From Athripsodes cinereus (taxonomy: Eukaryota > Arthropoda > Insecta > Trichoptera > Leptoceridae): a stretch of 64,000 nucleotides of DNA. The position numbers and the translations under genes are program-made. Positions 43,300 to 53,579 of the stretch are shown here, piece after piece. How positions within the stretch are numbered: position 1 is the stretch's first letter; each line of letters opens with the position of its first letter. The notes under the pieces were generated by a model. It was given only the letters and a program-made list of their open reading frames with translations, did no database searches and was not told the DNA's origin. Location of the stretch: NCBI GenBank assembly GCA_947579605.1, contig OX388314.1, forward strand, positions 1,364,001 to 1,428,000, read 5' to 3'.

Positions 43300-43388
43300 G
43301 ATTGGCATGCACGTATTTTTGACTTTTGAGTTTAAAATCAAGACAAGATGATGTTTATGTAGATTGTGTCAAAAGTAGCCCTGCAGTA
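43300..43388. repeat. MITE family E, partial copy
   Basis: TTAAAATCAAGACAAGATG and TGTCAAAAGTAGCCCTGCAG match one terminal half of family E. Confidence 0.5.
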
Positions 43389-43699
43389 TGGATAACGATG
43401 TTCTGCTGTGTTTCGTCGTTACATTTAATACCAGGTACTTTGTATTTGTAAAATCTATGAATAATATAAAGAAGTATTAGTCTATGTACGTAATACCGGT
43501 ACATACTATTAGGTATGTTTGCAAAATCCACAGCTCAAAGCAATATTTCCTTAGCAGCAGTAACTGTGAAAACATATTATTCTCAAAGGACTGACTATAC
43601 TCGACAATATAATGTATATTGTCATGCAACAATGTCACTAACCAAAAAATTGAAAAAAAATAATTAGTGATGCAATTTAAACCTAAAAATAATATTCTC

Positions 43700-44060
43700 T
43701 TCTTCTTCTTCTTAATCTTTTTTTAGACCCAGAGGTCTGTTCATACAGGAGGGTCCTCTTGCGATGTCGATGCCCAGCTGTCCTTCCATCGTTTAGGGGG
43801 TCTTCCTGGTAGGCGTCGTCCATCAGGTAGTCCATGTAGAACAATCTTTGGGATTCTGGTGCTACCCATCCTCTGGACATGTTCGTACCAAAATCTTCGG
43901 CGTTGTCTTCCCCATCTGACAACATCCTGGACCTCACATATCTCCCGGATTATAGTATTTCTCACACGGTCCCGCAGACCTTTTTCCGGCAATGGCTCGC
44001 AAAGTTCGCATCTCTGTTGTACGTAGCATGCTTTTGGTTTTGGTTGTGTCTGCCCTTGTT
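43700..44060 (-). pseudogene. LINE ORF C-terminal remnant
   Basis: The minus-strand frame (43992-43741) reads VVRWGRQRRRFWYEHVQRMG, then PKIVLHGLPDGRRLPGRPPK RWKDSW. The 'W..H+.RM....PKI......G+R..GRP.KRW.D' pattern is the usual C-terminus of RTE/CR1-like polyproteins. 5'-truncated and shifted. Confidence 0.65.
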
Positions 44061-44129
44061 TCTATGCCGTTCTATTCTATCTATCTATATCTATAAATAT
44101 TCTCGTTTTGATTAAATAGGTAATTATTA

Positions 44130-44284
44130 TTTCCACAGAGTTTCCGGAAGAGAATAAGTCTCCCACTCTAGGAGGTAGGTACGTAAGTTTTCGAATGTCC
44201 TAAGTAAAATATCAATGCGTAAGGCATTTTACATCTTGAATTCAGTAATGAGGTATGCCACCCATCATAAATATCTTATTTTTA
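44130..44284 (+). repeat. Family A repeat, 5' half
   Basis: TTCCACAGAGTTTCCGGAAG to AGTAATGAGGTATGCCACCC ATCATAAATATCTTA. It stops at the next element's target duplication. Confidence 0.7.
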
Positions 44285-45101
44285 GGGAACTAATTATTTG
44301 ATCGGCTATTAATCCATTCGTTCGGCAAGAAAAAATTAGCATTTAAGTCATTTGCGCAGCAAACAATGTTTTCATCGGCAATAAATAAAAAATAATCGCA
44401 ACACTTGTTTTACAAACAAACTTGGTTATATCAGCAAATTAACAAATTTTAACAGCTTAATAAATAATCGCACAACAAAATAATTAATTAACCAGCAGAA
44501 TTGTTATTTGAGCAGCAGAATTATTATATGAGGAGTAGAATTATTATTTGAGCAGCAGAATTATTATTTTAGCAGCAGAATTATTATTTGACCGGCAGAA
44601 AATATTAGAAAAAAAATATTTTTCACACCGATTTACCTTCGGATCTACATGAAGTTTTTGTGATTTCTTACCAAATTAATGATGACTACGAAAATAATAC
44701 CAGTTTCCGCTTTGCTATATTAACGAAATATCTAACTGAAATGTCGAAAAACGCTAAAATCGTTTCTAGATGCTACATATAAAATCACATAAAAAGATGC
44801 TACATACAAAGATTTATTATTTGAACAAGATTAAAAATTTAGCTTTCACAAGTTTAATTAAAATTAGCTCACAGTTTGCTGCTCATTTATTTATTTTGCT
44901 GCAGAAATAATCATTATGCTGGACAAATAATAATTATGCTGGTCGATTAAATTTAGAGTTTTACAATATCATATTATTTGCAATACAAATATAATTTTCT
45001 CGCTGGGCATAAGTAGCATATCAAAATGATATATTTGTCGACAGAATACATTTTTCTGCTGAACAAAACTTCAATATTATGCTGATCGTTTAAATGATAG
45101 C
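44285..45101. mobile_element. DNA element with repeated GCAGAATTATTATTTG motifs, 10-bp TSD
   Basis: CTTATTTTTA is duplicated at 44275-44284 and 45102-45111. Imperfect terminal inverted repeats: GGGAACTAATTATTTGATCG GC on the left, and GGCTATCATTTAAACGATCA GC read inward from the right. Several copies of AGCAGCAGAATTATTATTTG lie in the left half (44495-44605), and inverted versions (AAATAATAATTATGCTGG) in the right half (44890-44950). No transposase. The 10-bp duplication could suit a Mutator-like mechanism, but that is a guess. Confidence 0.75.
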
Positions 45102-45264
45102 CTTATTTTTATCCCCTTGTCCCTCGTTGTAAATGTATGTATTTATAAAAGTATGCTAGAGTCGATTTAGAATTATATTGATTATCCATATACTGGGAAT
45201 CAACCTTTTTACATCATCATCACAATTTATTTAAATATTTTGTTCATAGATTCATAATATCTTT

Positions 45265-45500
45265 TGTGTTGCAGATTTAAAGAACATTCATTGTGTTTTA
45301 TTGTAAAGTTCCTTTTAGGTTTTTCAGATATAAAGGATATCTTATACTTCTAAGGAAAGAGATCGTTATTATCTTAAGGGTATGGAGTGAAACGTAGCAT
45401 CATATTATTATTATTAATTTTGTAACACAATTTTACAACAAATTTGTACCGCGTTACCAATCTATTATGAGGTTAATGCTGATTGGTCACTTCTCAATGG
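45265..45500 (+). repeat. Dispersed repeat O, copy 2
   Basis: GTTGCAGATTTAAAGAACAT TCAT, TATAAAGGAT, TATGGAGTGAAACG, and TTTGTACCGCGTTACCAATC match 13682-13905 in order. Confidence 0.5.
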
Positions 45501-45587
45501 ATTGGCGAAAGTGACGTAAAAACAGAAACGGTTGATGTGGTTTGATGTTTTGTTGCATAACATTATCATTAATAGAACAGTCTAGAT

Positions 45588-46021
45588 CAGGGATGCACAG
45601 ACTTATAGGGAACGGGGGCCACTCTGGAAAATTATGAGCCAAAGACGGGCCGCTACATGAAAGTTAACATGAAAAGTGCTAATTTCTACAGATACTCAAA
45701 CATTTTTCTACCCCCCCGTCACCAATTTTTCAAAATGGTATAGGAATTTGAAATATTTCTTTTTCTACCGGATATTTGTACCCAATTTTGTTGAATACCA
45801 TCCAAAATCTTAAAGAATATATACTCGAATTATTAAGTATCCGGTACTTTTACCGAGTATCGAATATCCGATACTTTATCTAACCACTGGTATTGACCCA
45901 ACATTTTTTTTAATATTGTTTCTTTTGATTGATTTTCACAATTTCTTAATTTGCTGGCGGGCCGCAGACATACCGACAAAGGGCCACATGCGGCCCGCGG
46001 GCCGCGGTATGTGCATCGCTG
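45588..46021. mobile_element. hAT-type MITE, 434 bp, perfect 8-bp TSD
   Basis: Termini CAGGGATGCACAGAC and TATGTGCATCGCTG are inverted. GTCTAGAT is duplicated exactly at 45580-45587 and 46022-46029. The right subterminal region has the GCGGCCCGCGGGCCGC block typical of hAT elements. The interior carries CTACCCCCCCGTCACCAATT and TGGTATAGGAATTTGAAATA, shared with the MITE at 21326-21687. Confidence 0.92.
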
Positions 46022-46034
46022 GTCTAGATACTCT

Positions 46035-47260
46035 AGATACTCTACTGTACTACTAGACTATTGCCTTATCCAATAAAGCGATTTCTGAACTGCATAACAT
46101 AGTATGCGGGTGGACCAAAACCTGTGCAACACAACATGAACGTCCAAACATCGTACATTATTTCGGTACATTTTTATAATAAGAACAGTTTGTCACAGTA
46201 CATGTTACTTAGTGTGGAAAGAGAAAAATAATTTAGTGTGAAACAATGCTATTATTAAGTAGGTACCTACACATAATATACAAACAACCGTCGCAGAAAA
46301 ATACGATAATATACAGAACTAGCAGGAGATAAAAAAATATTTGGCATTCTAGGTCCGTTTATATAATACCATTAGTCATGTCAGCTACAGGGGTAACTCC
46401 GAAATCTTTAATAATTAATTTACAAAAATTAGATTTACCGGTTGATTTATGCAACAAAACTAAAAAAAAACTATTATAATAAACTACTATATATGCCGTG
46501 ATGGTATAGTAGTAGTAGCATTATTAATTTTTCTTTAGAATTTCTATCCATAATATAATATGGGTTGATAGTATTTACGTGCTTTACAATCTAACTGAAG
46601 GTCTTACAATCGTTAAACTATACAGTATTGTATGATGTTGTCGAGGATGAATAGAACATTTTGATAAAATTATTATTGTAAACAATTAGATGATTTTTGC
46701 TCTAGAATAATTACAGATGAAGATGAATGCAACCTCAGAACGGAATAATATAAAAAAAACAGTTAAACATAATTATAATGAAACTAGATTCTATATACTT
46801 CTGAAATACTAATAATTCAATACCACTTCAAAAGCAATCCCTCTATATAACATGCAGTCTCCGTATAGCAAACTCTTGCTAAAGATAGACAATTACGGAG
46901 TTTATAATATAATAGAAGAGGTATTAGATGTTTGGTATGCCACCAAATGATGCTCTCATAATGCAATCAGTCCCAGCACCTCTCCCTTCTTCTCCCAATC
47001 CTCAACCATACATATACTCTTTACTTCACATCAAAACCATACGCTGCTCTCTGTGCTCTGTATTCCCTACTGTCATATCATACCATAATATTATTCTGGA
47101 ATCATAGTGTACATTGCATGCCATTGGCGTACCTACACAGGACGGGTGGGGAAAGAGGGCAATTTCTCCAAGCCATAATATGCTCTTCAAAATAGTAGAA
47201 AAGTAGACAAAATTAACGTTTATGTATGAGAAATTGCCCCCCTTTCTAGAAGTTAATCTA
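46035..47260. other. No gene seen
   Basis: AT-rich. TATATGCCGTGATGGTATAG near 46490 is a family A end fragment. GGCGTACCTACACAGG near 47126 resembles one end of a hAT-type MITE. Confidence 0.35.
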
Positions 47261-47264
47261 TCAC

Positions 47265-47332
47265 AAGGTGAAATATATTTATAATTTCATGTGGAATTTT
47301 ACTACCTAAACACCGACAAGGTGTTGTAAAAT
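47265..47332. repeat. Foldback family D fragment
   Basis: TTCATGTGGAATTTTACTAC CTAAACACCGACAAGGTG is the leader end of family D. Confidence 0.55.
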
Positions 47333-47448
47333 TTATGCAAAGAAACAAAATGGTTTTAGTTTCACTTTTTTTCCTGGTGGATTTCGATTTACAAAGTTAT
47401 TGAAAAAAAAACAGTTTGACAATGACTTTGTATGTAAGTTGAAACCAG

Positions 47449-47638
47449 TGGACCTAGTCAAAACACATTTAAGCGTTACGTTTTCGTTTCGTTTTCGTTC
47501 AAATGTAGACGACGTTGCGAGAACGTGTCAATTTTCGTAGCTACTTGTGTATTTTAGCTACGAAAATTGACATGTTCTCGCAACGTCGTCTACATTCGAA
47601 CGAAAACGTGACGCTTAAATGTGTTTTGACTAGGTCCG
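47449..47638. mobile_element. MITE family F, 190-bp palindrome with CAG TSD
   Basis: CAG flanks at 47446-47448 and 47639-47641. The arms start TGGACCTAGTCAAAACACAT and are mirrored around CTACTTGTGTATTTTAGCT. GTTACGTTTTCG-type words repeat within. It is the same length and has the same CAG flank as the copy at 55229-55418. No ORF. Confidence 0.9.
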
Positions 47639-47792
47639 CAGGTCAATAGATTATTAATGAAAAAGTAAAACCATTTGTGTTTCATTATAAAAATTAATAT
47701 GGAGTTTTACAAAATTAATATCAACTCAATCGATAGAGGTTGTTAAATTCTTACACAAAAATGAAAAATTATGAAGTCGTGAAAAATCGTGA

Positions 47793-47945
47793 AATGTCAA
47801 AGTGTCAGTAGCCTAATGCTAGAGTCTTGGGCTTTCAATCGGGAGATGCAGGGTTCAATTCCCCACCTTCATAAAACAAGCATATTACTTACTGTGAGGG
47901 TTGTATTTGAGTTTATTTCCAAATCCAGATTCATTTAAAAAAAAT
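47793..47945 (+). mobile_element. tRNA-derived SINE C
   Basis: Head TGTCAGTAGCCTAATGCTAG AGTC (box A-like) and GGGTTCAATTCCC (box B), then a short body TTACTTACTGTGAGGGTTGT, and the tail CCAAATCCAGATTCATTTAA AAAAA. It differs from SINE B in head and body but has a related GGGTTGTATTTGAGTTTAT segment. Confidence 0.8.
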
Positions 47946-48159
47946 GAAAAAGAAACAAGGGTCAACTAATAGTATTTATTATTTATTAAATTCTCTCTTA
48001 GCTGCTGCCCCCCCTCTCTTAGAAAATATCTTAGGTACACCCTTGCAGCATACTATGCAATATAGATACTGCAAGGGATTCGGAATTATAATATTCCCAT
48101 GGTGAATACAGAGGCGGTAGTGGAAGTAGCAGAAATGAAATGGACATTTTAAACGTAAA

Positions 48160-48272
48160 GAGACAACTTTCACAGCAAACTGAAAGCTTGTGTAGTTTGC
48201 CGGCATGTGGGATCGAACTGCGCACCTCTTGTACATGAGGCTGAGGTTTTACCTTCAGACTACCGACGAACC
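48160..48272 (-). mobile_element. SINE B, 3'-truncated copy
   Basis: In reverse: GGGTTCGTCGGTAGTCTGAA G, CTCATGTACAAGAGGTGCGC, AGTTCGATCCCACATGCCGG. The tail is missing. Confidence 0.7.
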
Positions 48273-48289
48273 CAATTACTGTATTATGC

Positions 48290-48480
48290 TAAAGGTAAAG
48301 ACCTTCTTGCCATATCCCAAGTGGAGTAGACAGAGAAGACGGAACACCACAAACCACTATCTTCACATACTTCTTTCTTTTACTCAATACGCGACTGTCC
48401 TTCAGAATTAGATCTACGTGATCAAGCCACGTAGTTCTCGGACGTCTGCGCTTCTTCACACCCCTCTTTCAGATAGATAC
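48290..48480 (-). pseudogene. RTE-like LINE 3' fragment
   Basis: CCATATCCCAAGTGGAGTAG ACAGAG and GATCAAGCCACGTAGTTCTC GGACG match the copy at 59274-59620. Frames are destroyed. Confidence 0.6.
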
Positions 48481-48484
48481 ATCT

Positions 48485-48910
48485 TCTTTTTTAAAAAAAT
48501 GTTTAGATGTTTTAATTTGCGAATTAAAATAGAAATTGTATTATTACAAAAGCTGTTTAACCATAAAAATAAAACTGATAAAAAATCATTTTTTAATATT
48601 ATTCCATGGCATGAATGACCTTTAACAACGATGTATATTTGTTTGTTAAAAAAACAACAGCATACATACATAAAATATCTAAATCACAATACCAACGTAA
48701 ATAAGGCCAATTACTGTATTTTATACAAACTTAATTTATAAGGTAATACTTAATACATAGAGCAGAAAAAAAATATTAAAAAAATAATTAAAAAACTAGA
48801 GAAGCTGGAAAAGGGGAGATAGAGAAAGAGAGACAGATAGCGTAGGTCGATAATGGTATTCCAACCCGAGATCTACCAATTGAAAGTTCGCGATTATATG
48901 CTACCGACCA
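48485..48910. other. No gene seen
   Basis: AT-rich; at 48835-48905 a possible tRNA-like SINE head in reverse (TTCCAACCCGAGATCTACC). Confidence 0.3.
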
Positions 48911-48916
48911 TCTTTT

Positions 48917-49166
48917 ACTACTACTACTATCCTATCACGGCAAATCCCACAAGTGGGGTAGCCAGCAGATTAGCCACTCGCAATGAATATGCAAGCATGC
49001 CTCCGTGCCAATTAAAATAGAGACATTCAAGATGGGTGGCAAACCCCGTCGCTAATTGAAGATATAAAATGTCTTTATCTTTTTCGAACACCCGCCTTTT
49101 ACAGGACACTCCAAAACTAACGGAAAAGAGTGGGAGACCAATTCTATGTGGGGTGCTCCACGTGAA
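48917..49166 (-). repeat. Family A repeat, full length
   Basis: CTACTACTATCCTATCACGG through ATGCCTCCGTGCCAATT to GTGGGGTGCTCCACGTG. More diverged than the copies at 41923 and 62481. Confidence 0.85.
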
Positions 49167-49169
49167 AGA

Positions 49170-49755
49170 TCTTTTAAATAAGTAACATGCTAATAAAATG
49201 CAAGCACAAAACTTATAATATATTTTTTTACAAATCTGATTAAATTATGTACCTAACTATATTTTTTTAACACAACTTACTCATTATAATCCCTTTTTGT
49301 GAAAAGCCATGAAAGGATTACTGAATACAATATAAAAACATCATTTGTTTAAATTATTTTCTCTAACATCATTTTTTTTCTTTTTAATCAGTTTAAAACA
49401 GAGGGAAAATACAAGATTAATGTATTTAAACACAGTTCGGGCATCAGGGAAACCTTAATCCGGTCCCGGCTGCTAGGGGCGCATCAGGGGATTTTCAATT
49501 TACGCTTCAGCTGATGAACTGTAAGCTAGTGGTTCTGAACCTTTTGATATACAACCTGCCAACTGAGTCAGGGACGGCACGTGAAAACGAAAAACAATTC
49601 GATTGCTTTATCTTAAAAATAAAATGTAATTTTCCTGCTTGTTTTTAGAAGCTGGACAGTCGATATAACGATAAGTATTATTAAGTTTAACCTTCTTTCT
49701 AAGCCAATTTCAAATTTTTCAGCGGTCAAAAATTTACCTTGCTATTAACTTTATT
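49170..49755. other. No gene seen
   Basis: AT-rich. AGTGGTTCTGAACCTTTTGA near 49530 resembles a hAT terminus (compare 24390), but no partner end was found. Confidence 0.35.
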
Positions 49756-49760
49756 TTCAT

Positions 49761-49885
49761 CTTACCATCATGGCATATCCCAAAAGCAGGGTAGCCAGCA
49801 GACTAGCTGCATGTAATAAACATGCAAGTCATCCTCTACATGCCTATAAAAGTTCAAAAAAATGGGATGGGAGGCAAACTTTATT
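49761..49885 (-). repeat. Family A repeat, half copy
   Basis: TACCATCATGGCATATCCCA AAAGCAGGGTAGCCAGCAGA CTAGC to AGTTCAAAAAAATGGGATGG GAGGC. Confidence 0.7.
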
Positions 49886-50099
49886 GAATATTTTTTGCTA
49901 AACTTATTATTCTGAAAATCTAAGTTTTGCAGGAAACGTCTTAAAATTTATGTGATTTTTGTAATATGTGTAAAAAAATATATTACTGACTTTTATTCTC
50001 TTATTTTTGTATTTTCTTTGATATTATATCGTCTTAAAAATAAAAAATAAATAAACTCCAAAGTAAAAAAGCATCCGCACTCTCAGCAAATCTAAGCTC

Positions 50100-50175
50100 A
50101 AATGATAATAATAATAATCGGATGATTTTTATAGCGCCGTTTTGTGGACAGATCCACCTCAAGGGCGCATACATC
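50100..50175 (-). repeat. LINE 3' tail-like repeat
   Basis: AATAATAATAATCGGATGA, AGCGCCGTTTTGTGGACAG and ATCCACCTCAAGGGCGCATA. The same sequence, in opposite orientation, is inserted in the left arm of the foldback element at 61209-61728. Confidence 0.6.
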
Positions 50176-50431
50176 CTAACACCATTCCCCCTCCCCACCC
50201 CTTTCTTAATTATCTGTCTAATGTATTTAGTTTTACGTATTTTTTTCACTGATGATGGACGTAGTCCGAAAAGTTTTTGGAATAAATAATACTTTAAGTG
50301 AAAGAAACGGTGTTTAAATTTAATCTAACTAAATAAATCAAATGATCCATTCTGACACATATTTCTTGATAAATTATATGGTAGCTATCATGACAAAATA
50401 TCTTTCACTTTCGTTTGATTATTTTTACCAT

Positions 50432-50600
50432 AGACATACTAAACTTGCAGCGCGGTACATATTTTCGGAATTTTTGTGTTCCAAAATCGTTGGCCTTCAA
50501 GCATTAGCAATGCATTTTCTTACAACCAACGTCAGTTTAAATCTGGATCCAAAATTTGATCGGCTGCATGACCGATTTTTTCTATGAATTACCGATCAAG
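50432..50600. repeat. Dispersed repeat M, copy 2
   Basis: CATAGACATACTAAACTTGC AGCGCGGTACAT and ATTTGATCGGCTGCATGACC GATTTTTTCT match 29965-30240. Confidence 0.65.
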
Positions 50601-50604
50601 TATA

Positions 50605-50895
50605 TAATTAATTTTTACAATATTTGTGACGCCACTGCCTTTATAGATTTTATTATGTTGCTTATAAATAATTTTATAGAATTATACAATATACATATCA
50701 TAGACGTATAGTTATTCAGCGTTTATTAGACAGCACTGATTGGCTTAACAAGGGGTGGAAACTACAAAACTACAAACTGCATTCTAAATCAAGCAATAAA
50801 CAGACATACATTACTTGGAGTCCATAGAATATAATAAGTCTCTTACATTGCTTTGTAAATTTTCAAGCTTCATGAAAAATTTAGATGTGTACTAC
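50605..50895. other. No gene seen
   Basis: AT-rich DNA without recognisable elements. Confidence 0.3.
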
Positions 50896-50899
50896 TAAT

Positions 50900-51415
50900 T
50901 CTATACAATCTATACAATCAAGGCATATTCCACAAGTGAGGTAGCCAGCAGACCAGCCGCATACAATATACAATATGCAAGCTGTCATCTTTATGCCAAC
51001 AATGTTAGGTAATTGCAGTGATTTTATTAATATGGATTTTTTGTGTATTATTTGTGTCTATCTTTGTTATGTTTATTTTATTTTTTTCTGTGCAGTTTGT
51101 CTATTTTATCTGTAATTTTTGAACTAATGTTTGTTAATATCTATGAAATGAAATGAAAAGTTTTTTGTTTCCTTCCTTACAATACATCAACATTTGACAA
51201 TTATCACATAATATATACATTGTTAAAGGCTTTGCCGTTTATAAAGTGAAATAAATAAACAAAATATCAAACATTTGGGAGGGGTAGTGTACCTCATCGT
51301 TTAACTTGATATGTAAAATGTATTTATTTTTTGAACACCTGCCTTTTACAGGACACTTAAAAACTTATGGAAAAGACTGAGAAACCAATTATTCTTTTTT
51401 GGTTACTCCAAGGCA
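50900..51415 (-). repeat. Family A repeat, interrupted
   Basis: The head (50900-51003: ATACAATCAAGGCATATTCC ACAAGTGAGGTAGCCAGCAG) and remainder (51257-51415: AAATATCAAACATTTGGGAG to GGTTACTCCAAGGC) are separated by about 250 bp of AT-rich DNA with no recognised family. Confidence 0.7.
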
Positions 51416-51424
51416 CAATTTATT

Positions 51425-51700
51425 TTTTATAATTATCATTAAACCTCTCCCCTTAATCGATCCGTCACTGCTGAGGATCGCGACTATCATAGCAATGTTG
51501 TTACGAGTTAGGACCTTGCACTGACTCTGCCTTGCCCTTTGCCTGTCTGAAAAATCCCTTGCATTGTGGCTCCAGCAGCCTCTCTCACATGATCAGACCC
51601 TCTCATTGGTACGCAACCTAATTTCTTCGACTCCAGCAAACATAATTATTATAACACTGATTAACCAAATATACAAACTTATAAAAATTTTCATACACTC
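51425..51700. other. Possible decayed LINE; no gene
   Basis: TCCGTCACTGCTGAGGATCG CGAC near 51461 and the following GC-richer stretch look like decayed retroelement 3' sequence, but the frames are destroyed. Confidence 0.3.
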
Positions 51701-51702
51701 AC

Positions 51703-51926
51703 CCCGTGGAACACCCGATTCAGAATTGATCTCCCACTCTTCCTAGTAAGTTTTCGAGTGTCCCGTAAAAGAGAGTTGTTCGAAAATATTAAGACATTTT
51801 ACATCTTAAATTCAGTGATGAGATTTGCCATCCATCCTGAATGTCTTGATTTTATATTGACACTGAGAGAACAGCTTGCATGTCTGCTGGCTACCCTATT
51901 TGTGAGATATACCGTGTTGGTATAAT
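51703..51926 (+). repeat. Family A repeat, near full length
   Basis: CCCCGTGGAACACCCGATTC to GTGAGATATACCGTGTTGGT AT. An internal deletion removes the TTTATTACATGCAG block. Confidence 0.85.
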
Positions 51927-51929
51927 ATA

Positions 51930-52805
51930 GTATAATTATTTTATTTACAGACACATTGAGTAGGATTTCCGTTAAATTTCAAAAAATTAAAATATTATAT
52001 TTATTTACAGAGGATAAAACAGAGGTTTAATTTATTATTTGCTAAAATATAAAACACATATTATGTAATGTTTTTTGATTGTTGTATCTATATTGTGTTT
52101 TTACACATTGTTTGTTTGTTACTGTTTACAATTAAACATTTTACGCGTGTTTGTTGATATAAAAAAAAAATATAATAATTATTATAATATTTGTTTGAAT
52201 TCAGCTAAATTTTCACGTATACCATCCCATTGGTCAACATCAAATAAATAAATCCGGGACTAAAAACAATTCATATTTCATAAAATAAAAAAAACGGTAT
52301 TTTCCACTTTTATTTTAATGAGTTGAACGTTTTCAAAGCTTAACTTAGTTTAACTTCTGAAAATGAAACAGCAAGTTTTGAAAACGTTTAACAATTAAAA
52401 TAAAAATGGAAAATAGATTGTTTTTTTTACACAATATGTAAAAAAATATTGTGTAAAAGGCTAATTAGCCGTAAATAAATAAATAAATAAATATTAAGTT
52501 AAGTTCTGAAGATGAAACAGTAGGTAATTTATCAGTAATTTACCAGAGACTTATAAGCATCCCTAAAGTTTTTAGTATTCATAAAATATGTTCTAGAAAA
52601 AGTTATTATGTATCTAAATATGAAAAATCATCACACTTAAGTGTGTACACTCCATTTTTTTGCAAGGGTTCTGTGGGATCTTTATTATTTAACAAATTAG
52701 ATAATTTATTATTAGTGTAATATGCTGGAGTAATAGTGTCCGGAAATCGATCGCGATTTTAAAAAATCAAGTAACGGATGTGCATTGTAGAATATTTAAA
52801 AAACA
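51930..52805. other. No gene seen
   Basis: AT-rich. Near 52315-52410, GAACGTTTTCAAAGCTTAAC and AAGTTTTGAAAACGTTTAAC form a small inverted repeat bounded by AAAATAAAAGT/ATTTTAATT words. Confidence 0.35.
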
Positions 52806-52807
52806 TT

Positions 52808-52958
52808 CAAAACAATTCGTAAGCGTTGGGACACCTTTCTCACTTCTTCCGATTAGATTCTACACAATGTTGCATTGTGTAGACGTGGTTCTCCAATCGA
52901 GGTTTCTGATTGGTTTTGTCATCTACACCCAAATCCGGTTAAACAATAAAAAAAAATT
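52808..52958 (+). repeat. Dispersed repeat L, copy 2
   Basis: CGTAAGCGTTGGGACACC, CTACACAATGTTGCATTGTG TAG, GGTTCTCCAATCGAGG and TGATTGGTTTTGTCATCTAC, ending AACAATAAAAAAAAA. The central hairpin is perfect. Confidence 0.7.
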
Positions 52959-53018
52959 ACTAAATATTCTAAACACGAAAAAAATGGTTTTAGAAATATT
53001 TTGTAAGTTGCATATATT

Positions 53019-53170
53019 CACTGTGTCGGTGTTTAGGTAATAGAATTCCATTATGAAATTAAAAATGAGAGATGTCTAGACAATGAAGAATTAACAATGT
53101 CCTTGAAAGACGAAAGACGTCTCTCTTGATAAAAATCAATGAAGTGGAAAATAAAATTTGTATTTCTTTA
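53019..53170. repeat. Foldback family D, leader plus partial arm
   Basis: It starts CACTGTGTCGGTGTTTAGGT AATAGAATTCC, then a compressed arm-loop with AATGTCCTTGAAAGACGAAA GACGTCTCTCTTG. Much shorter than the 400-bp-arm copy. Confidence 0.65.
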
Positions 53171-53174
53171 TTAT

Positions 53175-53578
53175 AAAGACAGCGTTGGACCGAGAAGCCT
53201 ATGCCAGAGTAATCGCCAACGTCGGGGGGACCTGACAGGACACCTACAGAAGAAGATGAAATAAAGTAACAATTGATACAAATTTTAGTATTCACAACCA
53301 GAAACCTATATTATTTATATGTTTTTATTTATTCTGCTTGATAGTCGTAAGACAGATGTATAAAGGAAACTGTCAGTGGTAATGTAAAATGACAAGAATA
53401 ATTCCCACTACGGGTAACCACTGAATAACATCATAATAAGTGATGGAAGCTAGGATTTGTACTATCTACATACCTACATGACAGCGAGACACGGGTACAC
53501 GAGTCTTGGGAACGACTTACTCCAGGTATAGAATCCCGTAGAGAGCGGGAAATGTTTAACGCTTGGAATAGTTGTATA
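53175..53578. other. No gene seen
   Basis: At 53170-53250 there is a GC-richer stretch (GACAGCGTTGGACCGAGAAG CC), and at 53460-53570 another. Both look like decayed retroelement coding sequence, but no frame survives. Confidence 0.3.
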
Positions 53579-53579
53579 C

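Noticed and set aside
28984..45000. Missing RGK 5' exons (P-loop) on the minus strand
   Set aside because: I looked for GxxGVGK(T/S)-type coding on the minus strand above the internal exon and found none I could defend; they may lie beyond the window or be too short to see by eye.
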